DNA from: JACCTH01 sp035250485
GTDB lineage: Bacteria > Actinomycetota > Acidimicrobiia > Spongiisociales > ZC4RG35
Length of the DNA: 31,407 nt
Direction of reading: 5' to 3'
Assembly (NCBI GenBank): GCA_035250485.1
Contig: DATFFB010000009.1
Location: 1-31,407, forward strand
A model generated the notes under the pieces. That model ran no database searches. It was not told the DNA's origin and was given only the letters and a program-made list of their open reading frames with translations. Of the stretch, positions 15,520 through 23,998 are shown in pieces. A program made the position numbers and the translations under genes. How positions within the stretch are numbered: position 1 is the stretch's first letter; each line of letters opens with the position of its first letter.

Positions 15520-16905
15520 CTATCCGAACCTCTTCACCGCCTCCCAGCGAGCGTCGAGTTGTTCGAGGTCAAGACCGTCCAACGAACCGGCCTTTTCCAT
15601 CTCCTGGAACCTGCGGATGAACTCACGAATCGTGGAGGTGAGAGCGAGCTCGGGATCCAGATCGAGATGACGGGCCAAGTTGACTACAGCAAACAGGAGG
15701 TCACCGAGCTCGGCTTGGACGGCTTGGGAATCACCGGCCGAAACGGCTGCTCGCAACTCGTCCACCTCTTCTGAGATCTTCTCGAATACCGGCCCAGCGT
15801 CGGGCCAGTCGAAACCGACCGCCGCCGCTTTCCGGCCCAACTTCGCCGCTCGTTCCAGCGCGGGCATTCCGGCCGGGACTCCATCGAGAGCGGAACTGGT
15901 GGTGTGGCCGCGCTCGTCCTCTTTGATCCTTTCCCAGTTGGCCTTCACCTCTTCGGGCGAGCCGGCCACGACGGAGCCAAAAACATGGGGGTGACGCCGC
16001 ACCAGCTTCTGGCGGAGATTCTCGGCGACGTCCTCGACTCCGAAACCGGTCGCGATCTCGCTGTGGAAGAGCACTTGCAGAAGAAGGTCGCCCAGTTCGT
16101 CGAGAATCGATCCCTCCGCGCCCGAGGCGATGGCATCGACCAATTCGTGGGTCTCTTCAAGAAGGTTCTTGACGAGACTTTCATGGGTTTGAGCGCGATC
16201 CCATGGGCAGTCCTTGCGAAGACGGGCCATCACCGGTATGACTCCGGCCAGCCCGCCAGGCGTCGGGTCGATGAAAATGGACGTGCGCAATCCCGCCTGC
16301 CTCGGATCCACCGAGTCGATCGACGTGGTGATCAATCGCTCCTGAACGCCGCCGGCATCGATCACCAGGGTGACCTCCGAGGTTTCGTCGATCACGCGTC
16401 CAAGCAAGGCGACCACGTCGGCGAGTATCAGGGGCTGGTCGAGATGGGCAATGATCGTGGGGCCATCGATGAGCAATGGGGTGGGCAAGGCCTGGCCGTT
16501 AAGAATCCTGAGCCCGCGATCGAGGGGGTCGTAGCCGACCGCCGCCAGGGTGGCGTCGAGAAATGAGGGCGACGGAATGATCTCTACCGGAACCCGCCGC
16601 CGCAGATCTGCCACCGCAAACTCGCCGACGAAGGGGCTACCCGGGACGGCGTATATCACCCCCTCGCCCGCCTGGTACTCAAGAACCCGTTCGACGATGG
16701 CCGCGTAGACCTCCTCGATGGCTTCGGCCCGGTCATAGAGGTCGTCGCAGGTGATGACCTCTCGCAAGCTCGACAGCTCCGCAGCCGCCGGATGGGCGAT
16801 CGTCCGAAGTACGACCTTGTAAGCGGGGTCGAGTAAGAGCGATCTGGTGGAGTCGGGCAGCTGCCCCAGCTCGGCCGGACCAAGGCCGATCACGAGGACC
16901 GGCAC
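15520..16905 (-). CDS. mazG: MazG nucleoside triphosphate pyrophosphohydrolase with N-terminal tetrapyrrole-methylase-like domain
   Basis: This is a 461-residue two-domain protein. Residues 1 to about 215 resemble the tetrapyrrole (corrin/porphyrin) methylase fold: IGLGPAELGQL (6-16), VIYAVPGSPFVGE (83-95) and PSPSFLDATLAAVGYDP (111-127). Residues about 222-461 are MazG, with the entry motif LRKDCPWDRAQTHESL (229-244), Mg2+-binding LLEETHELVDAI (E250, E251, E254) and DELGDLLLQVLFHSE (269-283), then a second MazG half with EEVDELRAAV and ELGDLLFAVVNLARH. This resembles the B. subtilis YabN architecture. MazG removes pyrophosphate from (d)NTPs and cleanses aberrant nucleotides; the methylase-like part has no established substrate. 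The start is GTG 16905, 2 nt after the upstream foldase stop. Confidence 0.93.
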   Translation of the reverse strand: MPVLVIGLGPAELGQLPDSTRSLLLDPAYKVVLRTIAHPAAAELSSLREVITCDDLYDRAEAIEEVYAAIVERVLEYQAGEGVIYAVPGSPFVGEFAVADLRRRVPVEIIPSPSFLDATLAAVGYDPLDRGLRILNGQALPTPLLIDGPTIIAHLDQPLILADVVALLGRVIDETSEVTLVIDAGGVQERLITTSIDSVDPRQAGLRTSIFIDPTPGGLAGVIPVMARLRKDCPWDRAQTHESLVKNLLEETHELVDAIASGAEGSILDELGDLLLQVLFHSEIATGFGVEDVAENLRQKLVRRHPHVFGSVVAGSPEEVKANWERIKEDERGHTTSSALDGVPAGMPALERAAKLGRKAAAVGFDWPDAGPVFEKISEEVDELRAAVSAGDSQAVQAELGDLLFAVVNLARHLDLDPELALTSTIREFIRRFQEMEKAGSLDGLDLEQLDARWEAVKRFG

Positions 16906-16907
16906 GA

Positions 16908-17774
16908 TTAGCTGGTCGGTGCCTGCACCATCGGAGTCGGCTCCAGCACCCAGGTTCCGTATTGGGGATCGACCTCGATCTCGGCGGCACTCACCTGATC
17001 GAAGATCCAGTCGGTGACCAGGTCACCAATCGGAGCGGCCGTGCGGTGCTCGACGAGGATGAGGTGGTAACCGAACTCAGTCTCCACCGGACCGAAGAGA
17101 CTTCCCAAGGGTGCGCTGTATGCAGCCGAGGCGAATTCCGTGACGTAGTTCTCGAGGGAATTACAGCCCAGAGATCCACCGTTGGCGGCCGTACCGTCGG
17201 TCCCAATCTCGGCCGCGACAGCTTCGAAAGTCTCTCCGCCCTCGATGCGCCCCTTGGCTTCGGCGGCCTCGTCTTCTGTGGCGACCAAGATATGCCGCGC
17301 ACAAGCTGTGACCCGAGAAGCCACCCGCTCATCGAAAGTGCCCTCGGCTTCCCCGTCTAGTTGCTCAGCCTCGCTGGTGAATCGCTCGTACAGCTGGTCT
17401 CGGATGATCTGCTGGCGTCCTATGACGTGAAGTCGCTCGATCGGCAATCCCTGGGAATTGAGAAACTGCTCAGCGGGAACGCCTTCTCTGGCTTGAATCT
17501 GCTCTTCCAAACGCACGACCGTGCCCGCGATCTCGTCTTCGGAGGGCTCGATCCCGAATTCCTCCCGCACGGCACTGACAATGGTGGTGTCGATGATGGC
17601 GTCGGTGAGGTCGGTGGCGAAAAGAGCCTTGTTGATGGTGGTGGCACTCTCACCGACCCGCATCGCCTGAATCTCGGTGACCGCTATGTCAATGCCGTTG
17701 ACCGTGGCGGCGACGTCGCCACCCGTACTCCCGCAGGCGACCAAAAGCGCCAGCCAGAGGAGGGATTTCCGCAC
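16908..17774 (-). CDS. PpiC/SurA-type peptidyl-prolyl isomerase lipoprotein
   Basis: This is a 288-residue secreted foldase. The signal peptide ends in LALLVAC with C14 as the predicted lipid-modified cysteine. A SurA-like N-terminal helical region follows (about 22-145), beginning VAATVNGIDIAVTEIQAM as in SurA_N domains. The parvulin domain is about residues 150-250: CARHILVATEDEAAEAK, a GETFEAVAAEIGTDGTAANGG loop and PVETEFGYHLILVEHR. Two cysteines inside the domain (TACARHI and GSLGCNS) could form a disulfide. It probably helps exported proteins fold outside the membrane. The start is GTG 17774, and TAATCT 6 nt upstream suggests leaderless expression separate from mfd. It is followed by mazG after 2 nt. 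Confidence 0.9.
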   Translation of the reverse strand: MRKSLLWLALLVACGSTGGDVAATVNGIDIAVTEIQAMRVGESATTINKALFATDLTDAIIDTTIVSAVREEFGIEPSEDEIAGTVVRLEEQIQAREGVPAEQFLNSQGLPIERLHVIGRQQIIRDQLYERFTSEAEQLDGEAEGTFDERVASRVTACARHILVATEDEAAEAKGRIEGGETFEAVAAEIGTDGTAANGGSLGCNSLENYVTEFASAAYSAPLGSLFGPVETEFGYHLILVEHRTAAPIGDLVTDWIFDQVSAAEIEVDPQYGTWVLEPTPMVQAPTS

Positions 17775-17780
17775 CAGTCG

Positions 17781-17786
17781 AGATTA
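17781..17786 (-). promoter_or_regulatory. Possible -10 box (TAATCT) of a leaderless promoter for the PpiC lipoprotein and mazG
   Basis: TAATCT on the minus strand has a 6-nt spacer to the GTG at 17774. It sits in the relatively AT-rich 71-nt gap after mfd (17775-17845), the only obvious promoter space in this stretch. No Shine-Dalgarno is present. Confidence 0.45.
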
Positions 17787-17845
17787 CTTTCATTCATACG
17801 TAAAAACACCGCCGAAAAAGTGCGCGATCCCACGCAGTAGGTGAA

Positions 17846-20800
17846 TCAGGCCGTAGGCCACATCTGGCGGACGAAGTCGATCATCCCGGTCACCGGATTC
17901 TCCCGCGGCAGCGGAACGAAAAGGACACGGTCCCGCATCACCGCTTTCGGCGCCAGACGTTCGAGCCGCACCTCTTCGCTGGCAGACAGCGCCACGGGGG
18001 CAAGCCTTACCTCGTGTCGAAGGTTGACGATCTCGGTCAGCCCGACACGGAGCGCTTCCACCCGCAGGCGGGCGATCTCGATCAACGCGCCGGCCTCCGG
18101 TGGGAGGGGGCCAAATCGGTCGATCCATTCCGCCTTGGCCTCCTCCACCGCCTCGAGTGTCTCGGCCGCCGCCAAGCGTCGGTAAGCCTCGAGCCGAAGC
18201 GATTGATCAGGCAGATACGCGTCGGGAAGGTGAGCATCGACCGGCAGTTCGATCCTGACCTCTTTGATTTCAGTCTCGGCCGGTGCTTGCCCTTCGAGCT
18301 TCGAGACCGCCTCGGCGACCAACTCCGCGTAGAGATCGAATCCAACGGCGGCGATGTGACCGGATTGCACCTCGCCCAGGATTGACCCCGCCCCCCGAAT
18401 CTCTAGGTCCTTCAAGGCGAGATGAAATCCAGAACCGAGATCGGTTGCTTCTCCTATCGCCTCCAGGCGACGGTGGGCCTCTTCACTGAGCACCTGATCG
18501 GCGGGATGAAAGAGGTAGGCGTAGGCCCGTTGGCTGGAGCGACCGACCCGTCCCCGAAGCTGATAGAGCTGGGCAAGGCCCAAGAGGTCCGCTCGCTCCA
18601 CGATCAACGTGTTCACCTGCGGAAGATCGAGTCCCGATTCGATGATGGTCGTGGCCACCATGACGTCGTACTCGCGATTCCAGAAATCGAGCATGATCTG
18701 CTCCAGCTGGCCCTCCGACATCTGTCCGTGAGCTACCACGTACCTGGCGTCGGGAACCAGCGATCGCAAGCGCATGCCGGCCTCTTCGATTGAGCGAACG
18801 CGGTTGTGAACGTAGAAGACTTGCCCGTCGCGCAACAGCTCCCTTCGCAAGGCGGCGGCCACCGTCTGGGCGTCGTAGGGACCAACAAAGGTGAGGATGG
18901 GGTGGCGATCCTCAGGAGGGGTGCGAATGTGACTCACGTCGCGGATTCCGGTCAGCGCCATCTCCAGCGTCCGCGGGATAGGAGTGGCGGTGAGGGTGAG
19001 GACGTCAACGCCGACTTTCAACGCTCGCAATTGGTCCTTAGCGGCGACTCCGAATCTCTGCTCCTCGTCGATGACCACGAGACCAAGGTTCTTCCAGCGC
19101 ACGTCATCGGACAGGACCCGGTGAGTGGCGATGACGATGTCGACTTCGCCACTGGCGATGCCGGCCACGACTTTCTGTTGCTGACGGTGGGTGAGGAAAC
19201 GCGACAGCACCTCGACCCTGACCGGATAGGGCTCGAAACGTTCGGAAAACGTCTGATGATGCTGCTGGGCGAGCAGGGTCGTCGGGCAGAGGACGGCCAC
19301 CTGTTTTCCAGCCTCGACCGCCTTGAAAGCCGCCCGAATGGCGATTTCCGTCTTGCCGTAACCAACATCGCCGAACACCAAGCGATCCATCGGCTGATCG
19401 CCCTGCATGTCTGCCTTGACCTCGTCGATGGTCACGAGTTGATCTGGGGTTTCCTCGTATGGGAAGAGTGCTTCCATCTCCCGTTGCCAGGGGGTGTCGG
19501 CCCCGAAGGCGTACCCGCGGGCTCGAGCCCGGGCCCGATGAAGCCGAACCACTTGTTCGGCGACCGCCGCTACGGCCCGCCGCACGCGGTCCTTGGTCTC
19601 CGACCAGTCCTTTCCGCCCATTCTCGAAATCCGGGGCTCTTCTCCTCCCGTGTACTTGCGGACCGAAGCCAACTGGTCGATCGGCACGTAGAGGCGGTCT
19701 TCACCGGCGTACCCGATCATCAGGTAGTCACGCTCGATGCCGGCCATGGTGCGTGAGGTCAGTCCGTCGAATCTCCCGATGCCATGTCGCTGATGGACCA
19801 CGTAGTCGCCTGCCGTCAGGTCGGCATAGTTGACTCCACCCTCGGCCCGCCTGCGGGTGGAGCTGCGATGGGCCCGCCTCCGACCGGCGATCTCCTGCTC
19901 CCCGAGAACCGCCAGCCTGAGGTCAGGAGCAACGAAGCCACGATGGATGCCATGGGCGATGACCTGTGGGACCACTCCTTCCTCGGCGAGAACGCTACGG
20001 ACTCGATCGGCCGCCTGTTGGCCGTCCATGGCAATCACCACCTCGACTCCCTGGCTTTGGAGCCGATCGATGGCAAGGGCCACAGACTGGGGATTGCCGG
20101 GAACGGCCTCGAGCCCGCGAACGGTCAGAACCGGGTCGGCCGGCCCGGTGGGGAGAGCTGGCATCTCCATGAAATCGCCTTCCAGCGGCAGGTAGAGGGC
20201 AGGGTGGTCCCCGCCGTCCATTCCCCAGGTGGGCGAAAGCGCAGATGCCAGATCCATTTCTTCTTTGGCGAGATCGGCGGCGCGTTCGCGGCTCCGCTGA
20301 GGTTCGACGAGCACCATCCGGGACTGCGAGGCGGCGTCGAGCAAGGATGACGGCTCCGCCACCCAGGGCATCCACGACTCCATCCCCGAGAAGATCTGTC
20401 CTTCGGCCAATCGTTCCCAGGTCGACGATGCGGCAGGCATGCTGTGGACCAGGTCCCGCGCCCGCATCCGCGTCTGCTCGTCGGGTCGAAACTCCCGCGC
20501 CGGATAGGCCAGCAGACGGTCTACCTGACCCTCTGATCTTTGATTGCCGACAGCGAACTCCCGGAGGTCTTCGACCGTGTCCCCGAAGAGATCGACTCGA
20601 ATGGCTTCGTCGGCCTGCGCCGGGAAGATGTCGATGATTCCCCCCCGCACGGCAAACTCTCCCCGCGCCTCGACGCGATCGGTTCGCTCGTAACCGAGGG
20701 CGGCGAGCTTTCCCACCAATGAGGTGAGCGAGACATCTTCGCCTCGCTCGAGCACGATCGGATCAGGCGACGATGGCGAGAGCCGTTGCATCGCTGCCCG

Positions 20801-21130
20801 CGCCGAGGCGACGACCACCACATCGGGCGGGGCTTCCTTGAGGATGCGGAGACCCTCGGCTCGACGGGCCATCGTCTGCAGATTCGGGGAGATGTGTTCG
20901 AAAGGGAGGGTCTCCCAGGCCGGGATCAGGAACGGCTGGGTAAAAAGCAAGAGATCGTCGACCAGGTCTTCGGCCTCGCGTTCGGTGGGAACCACTGCCA
21001 AAACGGTTTCGCCCCGCGCCATGGCCGCAAGCGCAAAAGCGCGGGCACCGGGCGAAACAGCCAAACGCCTGCCGTCGTCGGGTGGGTTTCGCCAGCGCGC
21101 GAGGAGGTGGGCTAAAGGCGGGGAAGACAA
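17846..21130 (-). CDS. mfd: Transcription-repair coupling factor Mfd
   Basis: Mfd removes RNA polymerase stalled at DNA lesions and recruits UvrA for transcription-coupled repair. The 1094-residue product contains the UvrB-like N-terminal module (about 1-330, with ISPNLQTMARRAEGL and FAVRGGIIDIFPAQ), the RNAP-interaction domain (about 430-510, NYADLTAGDYVVHQRHGIGRF in two strands), and SF2 helicase motifs: Walker A GDVGYGKTEIAIRAAF, DEEQRFGV (motif II), LTATPIPRTLEMAL, and TTIIESGLDLPQVNTLI / QLYQLRGRVGRS (motifs V and VI). A C-terminal TRCF domain follows. The start is TTG 21130 (codes SSPPLAHLL next). TACCAT 7 nt upstream and the absence of a Shine-Dalgarno suggest a leaderless transcript. 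It is 22 nt from the upstream transporter stop. Confidence 0.97.
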   Translation of the reverse strand: MSSPPLAHLLARWRNPPDDGRRLAVSPGARAFALAAMARGETVLAVVPTEREAEDLVDDLLLFTQPFLIPAWETLPFEHISPNLQTMARRAEGLRILKEAPPDVVVVASARAAMQRLSPSSPDPIVLERGEDVSLTSLVGKLAALGYERTDRVEARGEFAVRGGIIDIFPAQADEAIRVDLFGDTVEDLREFAVGNQRSEGQVDRLLAYPAREFRPDEQTRMRARDLVHSMPAASSTWERLAEGQIFSGMESWMPWVAEPSSLLDAASQSRMVLVEPQRSRERAADLAKEEMDLASALSPTWGMDGGDHPALYLPLEGDFMEMPALPTGPADPVLTVRGLEAVPGNPQSVALAIDRLQSQGVEVVIAMDGQQAADRVRSVLAEEGVVPQVIAHGIHRGFVAPDLRLAVLGEQEIAGRRRAHRSSTRRRAEGGVNYADLTAGDYVVHQRHGIGRFDGLTSRTMAGIERDYLMIGYAGEDRLYVPIDQLASVRKYTGGEEPRISRMGGKDWSETKDRVRRAVAAVAEQVVRLHRARARARGYAFGADTPWQREMEALFPYEETPDQLVTIDEVKADMQGDQPMDRLVFGDVGYGKTEIAIRAAFKAVEAGKQVAVLCPTTLLAQQHHQTFSERFEPYPVRVEVLSRFLTHRQQQKVVAGIASGEVDIVIATHRVLSDDVRWKNLGLVVIDEEQRFGVAAKDQLRALKVGVDVLTLTATPIPRTLEMALTGIRDVSHIRTPPEDRHPILTFVGPYDAQTVAAALRRELLRDGQVFYVHNRVRSIEEAGMRLRSLVPDARYVVAHGQMSEGQLEQIMLDFWNREYDVMVATTIIESGLDLPQVNTLIVERADLLGLAQLYQLRGRVGRSSQRAYAYLFHPADQVLSEEAHRRLEAIGEATDLGSGFHLALKDLEIRGAGSILGEVQSGHIAAVGFDLYAELVAEAVSKLEGQAPAETEIKEVRIELPVDAHLPDAYLPDQSLRLEAYRRLAAAETLEAVEEAKAEWIDRFGPLPPEAGALIEIARLRVEALRVGLTEIVNLRHEVRLAPVALSASEEVRLERLAPKAVMRDRVLFVPLPRENPVTGMIDFVRQMWPTA

Positions 21131-21137
21131 CCCGTCG

Positions 21138-21143
21138 ATGGTA
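21138..21143 (-). promoter_or_regulatory. Possible -10 box (TACCAT) of a leaderless mfd promoter
   Basis: TACCAT on the minus strand fits TANNNT and is 7 nt before the TTG start of mfd, inside the 22-nt gap after the CDF transporter gene. If transcription starts about 7 nt after the box, the message begins with UUG. Confidence 0.35.
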
Positions 21144-21152
21144 GGCGCCGAC

Positions 21153-22043
21153 TCACCATTCGATCTCGAGACAGTTCCGATGCGAGGTCGACTCGACTTG
21201 AAATGTGGCGTGGGCGATCCCGTACACCTCTTCGAGCAGGCCCCTCGCCCGGTCGAGCGTGGAATGGGCGTCGATTTCGGGCCCCACCAGTATGTGGGCC
21301 GAGGCCACTTCCATCCCCGAGGTCAAGGTCCAGACGTGGAGATCATGGAGGTCGACTACGCCCGGGATGGCCTCGAGGTCGTCCCGCAACCTTTCCAGAT
21401 CGAGATCGGGCGGAGCTGCCTGAACGAGGATGCGAGTGGCTTGGCGTCCGATCCTCCAAGCTCGGGGAACGATCAGGGCCCCAACGGCCAGGGCCACCAC
21501 CGAATCGATCTGTGTCCAGCCGGTCAGCGCGAGAACGACGGAGCCAGCCACCACCCCCACCGATGCCACGAGGTCGGCCATCACTTCGGTCCGGGCGGCG
21601 GCGATGTTGAGGGAATGTCCCTGCAGCCAGCGCAAGCTGATCACGTTGACGATCAGACCGCCGAGAGCGATGGCCAGCATCGGACCGCTTTCAATTGCGG
21701 CCGGGGTGCTCAGCCGGCCGACTGATTCGATGACGACATAGGCCGCCAAAGCGAGGAGCAGTACCGTGTTGGCGAGCGCGGCAAGGATTTCGAGCCGATA
21801 GAGCCCAAAGGTGTGGCCGGCGGGTCGTGGCATGCGATTCGCCAGCACCGCCGCCATTGCTAATCCCAGTCCGAGAGCGTCGGTCCCCATGTGCCCGGCG
21901 TCAGAAAGCAGGGCGAGCGATCCGGTAAGGATTCCACCGACGATTTCGATCAGCATGAACCCGATCACGAGCACGAAACTGGCGCGCAGCCTTTTCAGCT
22001 CGTCGGGCGCTCGCGCAACGGTTCCATGGGCGTGACTGGCCAT
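21153..22043 (-). CDS. Cation diffusion facilitator (CzcD/ZnT-like) transporter
   Basis: This 297-residue inner-membrane exporter of divalent cations (zinc-type most likely) works by proton antiport. It starts with a short His-containing MASHAHG segment, then six predicted membrane helices (about residues 22-210). TM2 carries the metal-binding LLSDAGHMGTDAL (H51, D55), and TM5 the second site in the AARTEVMADLVASVG region. The cytoplasmic C-terminal domain (about 215-297) has HDLHVWTLTSGMEVASAHI typical of the CzcD subfamily. ATG 22043 is chosen because the family motif starts there; the frame stays open to 22211 across the divergent gene. It faces a DinB-like gene across a 61-nt gap. Confidence 0.92.
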   Translation of the reverse strand: MASHAHGTVARAPDELKRLRASFVLVIGFMLIEIVGGILTGSLALLSDAGHMGTDALGLGLAMAAVLANRMPRPAGHTFGLYRLEILAALANTVLLLALAAYVVIESVGRLSTPAAIESGPMLAIALGGLIVNVISLRWLQGHSLNIAAARTEVMADLVASVGVVAGSVVLALTGWTQIDSVVALAVGALIVPRAWRIGRQATRILVQAAPPDLDLERLRDDLEAIPGVVDLHDLHVWTLTSGMEVASAHILVGPEIDAHSTLDRARGLLEEVYGIAHATFQVESTSHRNCLEIEW

Positions 22044-22104
22044 TCCCAATAAACCTACCAGTTGAGACACCAAGCCTTCGAGGTTGCTCCTCGGTATGCT
22101 CGGA

Positions 22105-22602
22105 ATGGTGAGCGTTCCACTCGTGGAGCAACTCCATTTCTCTCGAGCCGAGTTCCGGCGCGGGCTATGGGATGTCTCCGATGAGGATGGGGCCCAGCGG
22201 ATCGGTCCCATGAACTCGATCGGCTGGATGGTGGGCCACCTGGCCTGGCAAGAAGAGCGCTATTGGTTGCGGCGCGCCCGCAACACGATCTTGCTCCCTC
22301 GCCTCGACGAAGAGTTCGCTTACGGCAAACCGGCGACGGTGCCCGTGCTGACCGAGGTTTGGGAGTGGTGGGACCAGGTCATCGCCGCTGCCGACGAGTG
22401 GCTCATCGACCTCGACATGGAGCGGTTGACGCAGCCGCTCGCCGAGGGCTTCTCGAGCGTGGGGACGTTTCTGCTCCGCAATACCTATCACTACTGGTAT
22501 CACCTGGGCGAGGGTATGGCCGTGAGACAGGCCCTCGGACACCAGAGCCTTCCCGACTTCGTCGGCGACATCGACAACCAGGCTCCCTGGCGCCCCTTCT
22601 AA
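22105..22602 (+). CDS. DinB-like (DUF664-type) four-helix protein
   Basis: The protein has about 165 residues. It shows the DinB/YfiT-like pattern: an N-terminal helix (LVEQLHFSRAEFRRGLWDV), the motif SIGWMVGHLAWQEERYWL with an early His as putative metal ligand, and a later helix with YHYWYHLGEGMAVRQALGH that offers two more His residues. Such proteins bind a divalent metal and include mycothiol- or bacillithiol-dependent transferases; the substrate here is unknown. Start choice is uncertain: ATG 22105 and GTG 22108 are adjacent, while ATG 22096 and TTG 22084 lie upstream. A TATGCT box at 22095-22100, 7 nt before GTG 22108, would fit a leaderless start there. Confidence 0.78.
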   Translation: MVSVPLVEQLHFSRAEFRRGLWDVSDEDGAQRIGPMNSIGWMVGHLAWQEERYWLRRARNTILLPRLDEEFAYGKPATVPVLTEVWEWWDQVIAAADEWLIDLDMERLTQPLAEGFSSVGTFLLRNTYHYWYHLGEGMAVRQALGHQSLPDFVGDIDNQAPWRPF

Positions 22603-22682
22603 ATGCGAACCAGGATTGAGGGGATCCTGAGGGGTGCGGTGGGCCCACAGAACGCGAGCAACGCCTCCTAGCCTGCCCGTGA

Positions 22683-23606
22683 ATGCAACAAGGTTCCAAG
22701 AAGGCGATCGTCGCCGCCCTCCTCGCCAACTTCGGGATCGCCGTCGCCAAAAGCGTGGGCTTCGTCTTGACCCGCTCGGCGGGAATGCTGGCCGAAGCCG
22801 GTCATTCCCTCGCCGACACCAGCAACCAAGCGCTGCTTTTGCTCGGTGGTCGCCGCGCCGCTCGGGAGGCCGACGAGACTCATCCGTTCGGCTACGGGCG
22901 CGAGCGCTATTTCTGGTCGTTCGTAGTCGCCCTGGTGCTGTTCAGCATGGGCGGTCTGTTCGCCCTCTACGAGGGCATCGAGAAATTGCGACATCCTCAC
23001 GCCACCGAGAGCTTGTCGATTGCGATCGGGATCCTGATCGTCGCCATCGTCCTCGAGACGTTCTCGCTTCGCACCGCGGTCCGCGAAGCCAAACACGTCA
23101 AGCCCGATGACGTTTCCTGGTGGCGATTCATCCGCACTTCGAAATCGCCCGAACTGCCGGTGGTTTTGCTGGAGGATGTCGGGGCCGAGATCGGCCTCTT
23201 CCTCGCCTTGATCGGCGTCAGCCTGGCCGCCGCCACCGGCGACCCGCGCTGGGACGCGGTGGGGTCGATTGCCATCGGGATCTTGCTGGTGGCGATTGGC
23301 ATCGTCCTCGCCATAGAAACCAAGGGCCTGCTGCTCGGTGAGACGGCGTCACAGGACGTCATCGCCGCCATCTCGGCCAGCATTTCCTCCCAGCCCGAGG
23401 TAACGAGTCTCATTCACTGCCGCACCCAGCACATGGGGCCAGACGAGCTATTGGTTGGGGCGAAGGTGGAATTCAAGCGCGACCTCGACTTCGCGGAGCT
23501 GGCCGCGGCCGTCGACCGCGTGGAAGGAGCCATTCGCCAGGCGGTGCCGAGCGCGGTGACGATCTATGTCGAGCCGGATCTGCGGCGAGCCGCCGGGGGC
23601 GAATAG
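22683..23606 (+). CDS. Cation diffusion facilitator family transporter (ZnT9/YdfM-like)
   Basis: This second CDF transporter has 307 residues and is clearly different from the one at 21153-22043. TM2 has AGMLAEAGHSLADTSNQ (H41, D45). A long loop carries the subgroup motif ETHPFGYGRERYFWSFVVAL. TM5 has LLEDVGAEIGLFLALIG with acidic residues instead of the HxxxD pair. The C-terminal domain includes THPTQHMGPDEL-like IHCRTQHMGPDELLVGAKVEF in two short strands. A metal such as Zn or Mn is likely, with the direction of transport outward. ATG 22683 is preceded by TAGCCT (22669-22674) with an 8-nt spacer and no Shine-Dalgarno. Its 3' end overlaps the convergent thioesterase gene by 43 nt. Confidence 0.9.
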   Translation: MQQGSKKAIVAALLANFGIAVAKSVGFVLTRSAGMLAEAGHSLADTSNQALLLLGGRRAAREADETHPFGYGRERYFWSFVVALVLFSMGGLFALYEGIEKLRHPHATESLSIAIGILIVAIVLETFSLRTAVREAKHVKPDDVSWWRFIRTSKSPELPVVLLEDVGAEIGLFLALIGVSLAAATGDPRWDAVGSIAIGILLVAIGIVLAIETKGLLLGETASQDVIAAISASISSQPEVTSLIHCRTQHMGPDELLVGAKVEFKRDLDFAELAAAVDRVEGAIRQAVPSAVTIYVEPDLRRAAGGE

Positions 23607-23998
23607 TTGCCGTGCGCCTGGGCAACCAAGCGAGCTTCATCGCCTTCCAGCCACATGTCGATCTGCCCATAGATGCGGGTCGACCCCACTCGCAGGAGCT
23701 GGGCTCGACCGAGGACTGACGCTCCGACCGCGGGACGGAGGAACGAGATAGCGAGATCCGACGTGACCGCCATCGGCTCTAGTCCTACCACCGTGAAAGT
23801 GGCGAACCAGAGGGCAATGTCTGCCAGCCCGAAAAGGGTCAGGCCCGAGACATACCCACCGGGGCGGAGGACGGCAGGATCGTACTCCCAGCGAGCCAGG
23901 GCCGTGCGCTCGCCCAGTTCGATGCATCGGTACCCGCTGGAGTAGGCGGCCGGGAACTCCGCCTCTACCAATTTGTTCACATCCTCGGGCGAAATCAC
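23564..23998 (-). CDS. PaaI/hotdog-fold thioesterase family protein
   Basis: This is a 144-residue hotdog protein. The central helix region PGGYVSGLTLFGLADIALWFA is preceded by a strand (TALARWEYDPAVLR). It is followed by the paired strands AVTSDLAISFLRPA and ASVLGRAQLLRVGSTRIYGQIDMWL (split by a turn), as in PaaI-type acyl-CoA thioesterases. Asp in the helix (LADIA) is in the place of the usual catalytic acid. The acyl substrate is unknown. I prefer GTG 23998, because its GTGA overlaps the stop of the epimerase gene (23995-23997). A longer start at 24028 would overlap by 34 nt. It is the last gene of pgsA-epimerase-thioesterase. Confidence 0.82.
   Translation of the reverse strand: MISPEDVNKLVEAEFPAAYSSGYRCIELGERTALARWEYDPAVLRPGGYVSGLTLFGLADIALWFATFTVVGLEPMAVTSDLAISFLRPAVGASVLGRAQLLRVGSTRIYGQIDMWLEGDEARLVAQAHGNYSPPAARRRSGST

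Noticed and set aside
17788..17810. Another copy of the palindromic repeat after mfd (CATTCATACGTAAAAACACCG)
   Set aside because: It resembles one arm of the 412-465 palindrome but has several mismatches and no opposite arm nearby, so similarity may be chance.
18806..19756. A 316-codon plus-strand open frame inside mfd
   Set aside because: It is fully antisense to the helicase domains of Mfd, which has intact motifs; the translation is charged and motif-free.
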